DNA of 7,899 nt from assembly GCA_031269135.1 (NCBI GenBank), contig JAISZP010000359.1, positions 1-7,899 on the forward strand, given 5' to 3'. This DNA comes from Deltaproteobacteria bacterium. Its GTDB lineage: Bacteria > Desulfobacterota > Desulfarculia > Adiutricales > Adiutricaceae. Both the position numbers and the translations under genes were made by a program. The notes below the pieces were generated by a model. It ran no database searches and was not told the origin of the DNA. It saw only the letters and a program-made list of their open reading frames with translations. Position 1 is the first letter of the stretch; each line of letters begins with the position of its first letter. Shown here piece by piece: positions 5,299 to 7,899 of the stretch.

Positions 5299-6507
5299 AT
5301 GGAACCAATCAAAATCACCGACAACATCTATTGGGTAGGTGCCGTCGACTACGATATCCGCGACTTCCACGGCTACCTCACCCCGCACGGAAGCACTTAC
5401 AACGCCTACCTCATCGTCGACAAGAAAATAACCTTGATAGACGCCGTCAAACACGGTTTTGAGGATGAACTTTTAAGTCGAATCTCCAAGGTCGTAGACC
5501 CTTCCAAAATTGACCAGGTTGTCTCCAACCACGCCGAAATGGACCACTCCGGCGCTCTTCCCGGAACGCTCAGAGCCATCGGCATCGAAAAACCGGTCTA
5601 CGCCAGCGCCATGGGGGTCAAAAACCTAAGCGGTCAATTCAAAGGGGCCGGCCTAAACATCAAGCCCATCGCCGGTCCGCTCGACGTGGGCAGCGACAAC
5701 TTGGTCTTCGTCGAAACGCGCATGATCCATTGGCCCGACAGCATGTTCAGCTTCCTTCCCTCCCAGGGCGTTCTGTTTTCGCAGGACGGCTTCGGCATGC
5801 ATTTGGCGGCCCCTGAACGTTTCGACGACGAGGTCGATGAGGACTTCTGGAGACCGCTGGCTCTGAACTACTTCGCCAATATCCTGACCCCCTATACGGC
5901 TCAGATTGCGAAAGTGTTGGAAAAAGTGACGGCGGACGGTTTAGTGCCCCAGATCAAGGTCATCTGCCCTGATCACGGCTTCGTCTGGCGCAAGGATCCC
6001 GCCAAGATCCTCTCTCTCTACTCCGAACTCGTCCAACAAAAACCCAAACGCAAAGCCGTAATCGTCTTCGACACCATGTGGCACTCCACTGAATATATGG
6101 CCAGAGAATTGACCGATCACCTTAGCCGTCAAGGGATAGAGACCCATTACTACAGCCTCAAGAATCGGCACAGAAGCGCTGTGGCCACCGAGTGCTATGA
6201 AGCGGCGGCCATCATAGTGGGCTCTCCGACCATCAACAACCAGATGTTTCCGTCGGTGGCCGATTTGCTGTGCTACTTAAAGAGCCTTAAGATGAAGAAC
6301 AAGATCGCCGCAGCCTTCGGCTCTCACGGCTGGAGCGGCGAAGGGGCGAAATTGGTCCAGGCCGAACTCAAGACCATGGGCTACAACGTCCCATTCGACG
6401 AGGTGAGAGTTCAGTGGGTCCCCAATGAACAGGACCTCCTGCCCCTCAAGGCGTTAGGGCAATCCATCAGTGAGGAAATAAAAAAAGTTGCAGGCGACAA
6501 GGCCTAA
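5299..6507 (+). CDS. roo: class A flavodiiron protein (rubredoxin:oxygen/NO oxidoreductase)
   Basis: A 402-residue cytoplasmic enzyme that takes electrons from rubredoxin through FMN to a diiron site and reduces O2 to water or NO to N2O. AGGA near 5288-5291 precedes the start. Residues 1-250 form the metallo-beta-lactamase-like diiron domain with all six expected ligands: His78, Glu80 and Asp82 (H-A-E-M-D-H), His144 (I-H-W-P-D-S-M), Asp163 (Q-D-G-F-G) and His226 (C-P-D-H-G). Residues 252-398 form the flavodoxin domain with FMN loops D-T-M-W-H-S-T (258-264), G-S-P-T-I-N-N (308-314) and F-G-S-H-G-W-S-G-E (340-348). No extra C-terminal rubredoxin or flavin-reductase domain is present, so it depends on a separate rubredoxin, encoded about 0.8 kb upstream. 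Sequence cannot tell an O2 from an NO preference. Similarity to Desulfovibrio Roo is high from memory. Confidence 0.96.
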   Translation: MEPIKITDNIYWVGAVDYDIRDFHGYLTPHGSTYNAYLIVDKKITLIDAVKHGFEDELLSRISKVVDPSKIDQVVSNHAEMDHSGALPGTLRAIGIEKPVYASAMGVKNLSGQFKGAGLNIKPIAGPLDVGSDNLVFVETRMIHWPDSMFSFLPSQGVLFSQDGFGMHLAAPERFDDEVDEDFWRPLALNYFANILTPYTAQIAKVLEKVTADGLVPQIKVICPDHGFVWRKDPAKILSLYSELVQQKPKRKAVIVFDTMWHSTEYMARELTDHLSRQGIETHYYSLKNRHRSAVATECYEAAAIIVGSPTINNQMFPSVADLLCYLKSLKMKNKIAAAFGSHGWSGEGAKLVQAELKTMGYNVPFDEVRVQWVPNEQDLLPLKALGQSISEEIKKVAGDKA

Positions 6508-6538
6508 AACCGACTAAAGTCGGCGTCTGTAGGCTTTT
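6502..6538 (+). terminator. weak terminator after the flavodiiron gene
   Basis: CCGAC (6510-6514) pairs with GTCGG (6519-6523) over a 4-nt loop, and an outer GCCTA (6502-6506) can pair with TAGGC (6530-6534), followed by TTTT at 6535-6538. The outer stem overlaps the stop codon and the internal loop is large, so efficiency is doubtful. Confidence 0.4.
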
Positions 6539-6672
6539 GAAGCAGTTGATGTCTTGAAGCGATTCATCTTTTAAAGCGAATGATATTGCAAAGCAGTCGA
6601 AACTTTGAAGCAATCGAATCCTTTGAAGCATTCGTTCTTTTGAAATATTCGATCTTTTGAAGCATTTTTTCT
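6536..6672. repeat. eight-copy 17-bp tandem repeat
   Basis: Units start at 6536, 6553, 6570, 6587, 6604, 6622, 6639 and 6656: 17-bp spacing throughout except one 18-bp step. The consensus is close to TTTGAAGCATTCGATCT. The first 8 bases (TTTGAAGC) are best conserved; the second half varies, mostly retaining TCGA or TCG. The array begins within the T-run of the flavodiiron terminator. No unique spacers are present, so it is not a CRISPR. Confidence 0.88.
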
Positions 6673-6763
6673 TGCCCGCTAATTAAACCTTACCTGAATA
6701 ATCGACTCGCCGCCAGGCTATCGCCAGCCAAGCGCCAAATTTCAATCTTTTTTCCAATACATA

Positions 6764-6795
6764 GGCCCGTCCGCCGGCGCCCCGGCGGACGGGCC
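6764..6795. repeat. perfect 14-bp GC-rich palindrome
   Basis: GGCCCGTCCGCCGG (6764-6777) and its exact reverse complement CCGGCGGACGGGCC (6782-6795) flank a 4-nt loop, giving a very stable hairpin in DNA or RNA on either strand. Neither side has an adjacent T-run on its own strand, so it is not a textbook terminator. It may be a REP-like element or an RNA 3'-end stabiliser. Confidence 0.85.
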
Positions 6796-6803
6796 ATAAT
6801 ACG

Positions 6804-6953
6804 GAGCTTTTCGTCAAGCTCATGGCGAAACCGGCGCTCGCCGAAGCCTCATTTTGTTCGGCAGGCGCCATAACGACCGCAGCTTGGAGGCTGCGCTCGG
6901 AGGTCGCGCTTGGCGGTAGGCCAAAAACGCTTAAGCTTCATCTTTGATGAAGC
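6804..6953 (+). other. series of hairpins upstream of the MFS gene
   Basis: Four further stems follow the palindrome: GAGCTT/AAGCTC (6804-6809, 6816-6821), GGCG/CGCC (6824-6827, 6839-6842), a nested stem CGCCA/TGGCG (6866-6870, 6911-6915) enclosing GACCGCAGC (6875-6883) with GCTGC (6890-6894) and GGTC (6902-6905), and GCTTCATC/GATGAAGC (6935-6942, 6946-6953). The density suggests a structured RNA leader, but no known RNA family is recognised. Confidence 0.4.
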
Positions 6954-6965
6954 GACACAAAAAAT

Positions 6966-7899
6966 ATGGAAAACTCAAAAACACATAATTATTATTTTAA
7001 GGAAAAAGATGGGCTTCCCGTTTTATGGACCCAGGGTTTCATAGCCTTTATTTGCCTAAACGTCTTCATTTTTTTAGGTTTCGACGTCCTTTTGCCTACC
7101 CTTACTCTATATTTGGAATCCCATGGGCACTCAAGAGACGCCATCGGCCGCATCTTCAGTTTCTTTATGATCGCGGCCATATTTATGCGCATCATCGCTC
7201 CCAAACTGGTTTTAATCGTTAGGCCCTTCACTCTTGTGCGCTTAGGCCTCTTCATCAGCAGCTTGGCGGTAGCGAGCTACTACTTCGCCCACTCGGCCGG
7301 GGCCGCCAGCGCCGCCCGCTTCTTTCACGGCCTTGGTTTCGGCATAACCTCCACCATCTTGACCGCGCTTGCCGCCCAAACCATACCTAGCTCGAAAATG
7401 GCCCAGGGCATGGGCTTTCTAGGCTTGGGCACGATACTGACCTTGGCTTTGGGGCCGTCTTTCGGCATATGGCTTAAGGATTCTTTAGGGTATTACGCCA
7501 TGTTTCTGACGGTGGCAGGCGTTTATTTGGGCGGGCTTTTATGGACGATGAAGATGCCTGCAATTAAGCTTGAGTCCTCAAACGCCAATCGCGGCAAACC
7601 CAAATTCGTCTTAATCAGCCGTAAGGCTCTGATACCCTCGATACTGTTATTTTTGACAGGCATCAGCATCAGCTCGATGACTATTTATCTGCCGCTTTAT
7701 TTCAACGAAAAAGGCCTTTCTTACAGCGGGCTTTTCTTTGGGCTGGCCACCACAGGCATCGTCTTCGCCAGACTTTTCTCCGGCAGGATCCACGACCGCT
7801 ACGGTCACAAATTCACTATCACTCCAGCCTTGATCTGCATGTTCTTCGCGAACTTTTTGGTCACCATGATAGGCGGCCCGGTGTCGCTTTTCATCACTT
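6966..7899 (+). CDS. major facilitator superfamily transporter, 3' end missing
   Basis: Inner-membrane secondary transporter of the MFS, cut by the window edge after 311 of probably 380-420 codons. The start at 6966 gives a 19-residue cytoplasmic tail, then L-W-T-Q-G-F opening TM1 and F-L-G-F-D-V-L-L-P-T, typical of MFS permeases of the drug/sugar-efflux kind. The first-half motif-A loop is degenerate (R-I-I-A-P-K, no D-R-x-G), but the second half has a clear copy, G273-R-I-H-D-R-Y-G-H-K282, between TM8 and TM9. R-F-F-H-G-L-G-F-G marks TM4 and L-A-L-G-P-S-F-G TM5. The ribosome-binding site is poor; a better one (AAGGA, 6999-7003) serves an out-of-frame ATG at 7009. Substrate unknown; nothing ties it to the redox genes. 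GC and codon style match the neighbours. Confidence 0.88.
   Translation, partial: MENSKTHNYYFKEKDGLPVLWTQGFIAFICLNVFIFLGFDVLLPTLTLYLESHGHSRDAIGRIFSFFMIAAIFMRIIAPKLVLIVRPFTLVRLGLFISSLAVASYYFAHSAGAASAARFFHGLGFGITSTILTALAAQTIPSSKMAQGMGFLGLGTILTLALGPSFGIWLKDSLGYYAMFLTVAGVYLGGLLWTMKMPAIKLESSNANRGKPKFVLISRKALIPSILLFLTGISISSMTIYLPLYFNEKGLSYSGLFFGLATTGIVFARLFSGRIHDRYGHKFTITPALICMFFANFLVTMIGGPVSLFIT

Larger units (their letters stand above)
6508..6965. other. 458-bp non-coding region rich in repeats and hairpins
   Basis: No gene is supported here. The first third is the 17-bp tandem repeat (6536-6672). From 6673 to 6763 there is plain sequence with GCCAGGC/GCCAGCC-like short repeats. From 6764 to 6953 come several hairpins in a row, starting with a perfect 14-bp palindrome and ending 12 nt before the transporter start. 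A minus-strand open frame at 6683-6871 has no homology I recognise and crosses the palindrome, so it is not called. Confidence 0.7.

Noticed and set aside
6536..6672. CRISPR array
   Set aside because: Repeats are contiguous with a 17-bp period and no unique spacers, and no cas genes are nearby.
6536..6672. Iteron-type replication origin
   Set aside because: The unit length fits, but there is no Rep gene or DnaA box nearby and the genes are chromosomal housekeeping types; kept only as a repeat.
6683..6871. Minus-strand 62-codon open frame
   Set aside because: It spans the perfect GC palindrome, has low-complexity Ala/Arg composition and no clear ribosome-binding site or recognisable domain.

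Overview
The window reads as chromosomal DNA of an anaerobic, probably Gram-negative bacterium. The main clue is the block at 4310-6507: rubredoxin, a rubrerythrin-like diiron protein and a class A flavodiiron protein, the usual oxygen/NO/peroxide detoxification kit of strict anaerobes. The flavodiiron protein closely resembles the Desulfovibrio rubredoxin:oxygen oxidoreductase, so a Desulfobacterota-like host is a reasonable but unproven guess. No mobile element, tRNA, rRNA or CRISPR array is visible.

Layout. (1) 1-2935 holds two tandem, same-strand paralogous amino-acid permease genes of the AAT/APC type; the first is cut by the window edge. They align without a gap over 1224 nt and then diverge abruptly after the stop codon. 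(2) 3110-3772, on the minus strand, is peptidyl-tRNA hydrolase, whose 3' end runs into a 12-bp tandem repeat. (3) 3845-4309 is an AT-rich divergent control region with sigma70-like promoters on both strands and a possible 56-codon ORF overlapping the rubredoxin start. (4) 4310-6507 is the redox block, each gene with its own ribosome-binding site and a hairpin terminator or terminator-like hairpin between genes. (5) 6508-6965 is non-coding and holds an eight-copy 17-bp tandem repeat, a perfect 14-bp GC-rich palindrome and a run of further hairpins. (6) 6966 to the end is an MFS transporter cut by the window edge.

How it works together: rubredoxin probably carries electrons to the flavodiiron protein, which reduces O2 (or NO) to water (or N2O), while the diiron protein may remove peroxide. 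The permeases import amino acids. The MFS protein is an exporter or importer of unknown substrate.

The least ordinary signals are the near-neutral (about 60 amino-acid-changing against about 23 silent codons, hand count) divergence of the two permeases, and the fact that most intergenic regions carry their own degenerate short tandem repeat with a different unit. I see no convincing new multi-gene system.
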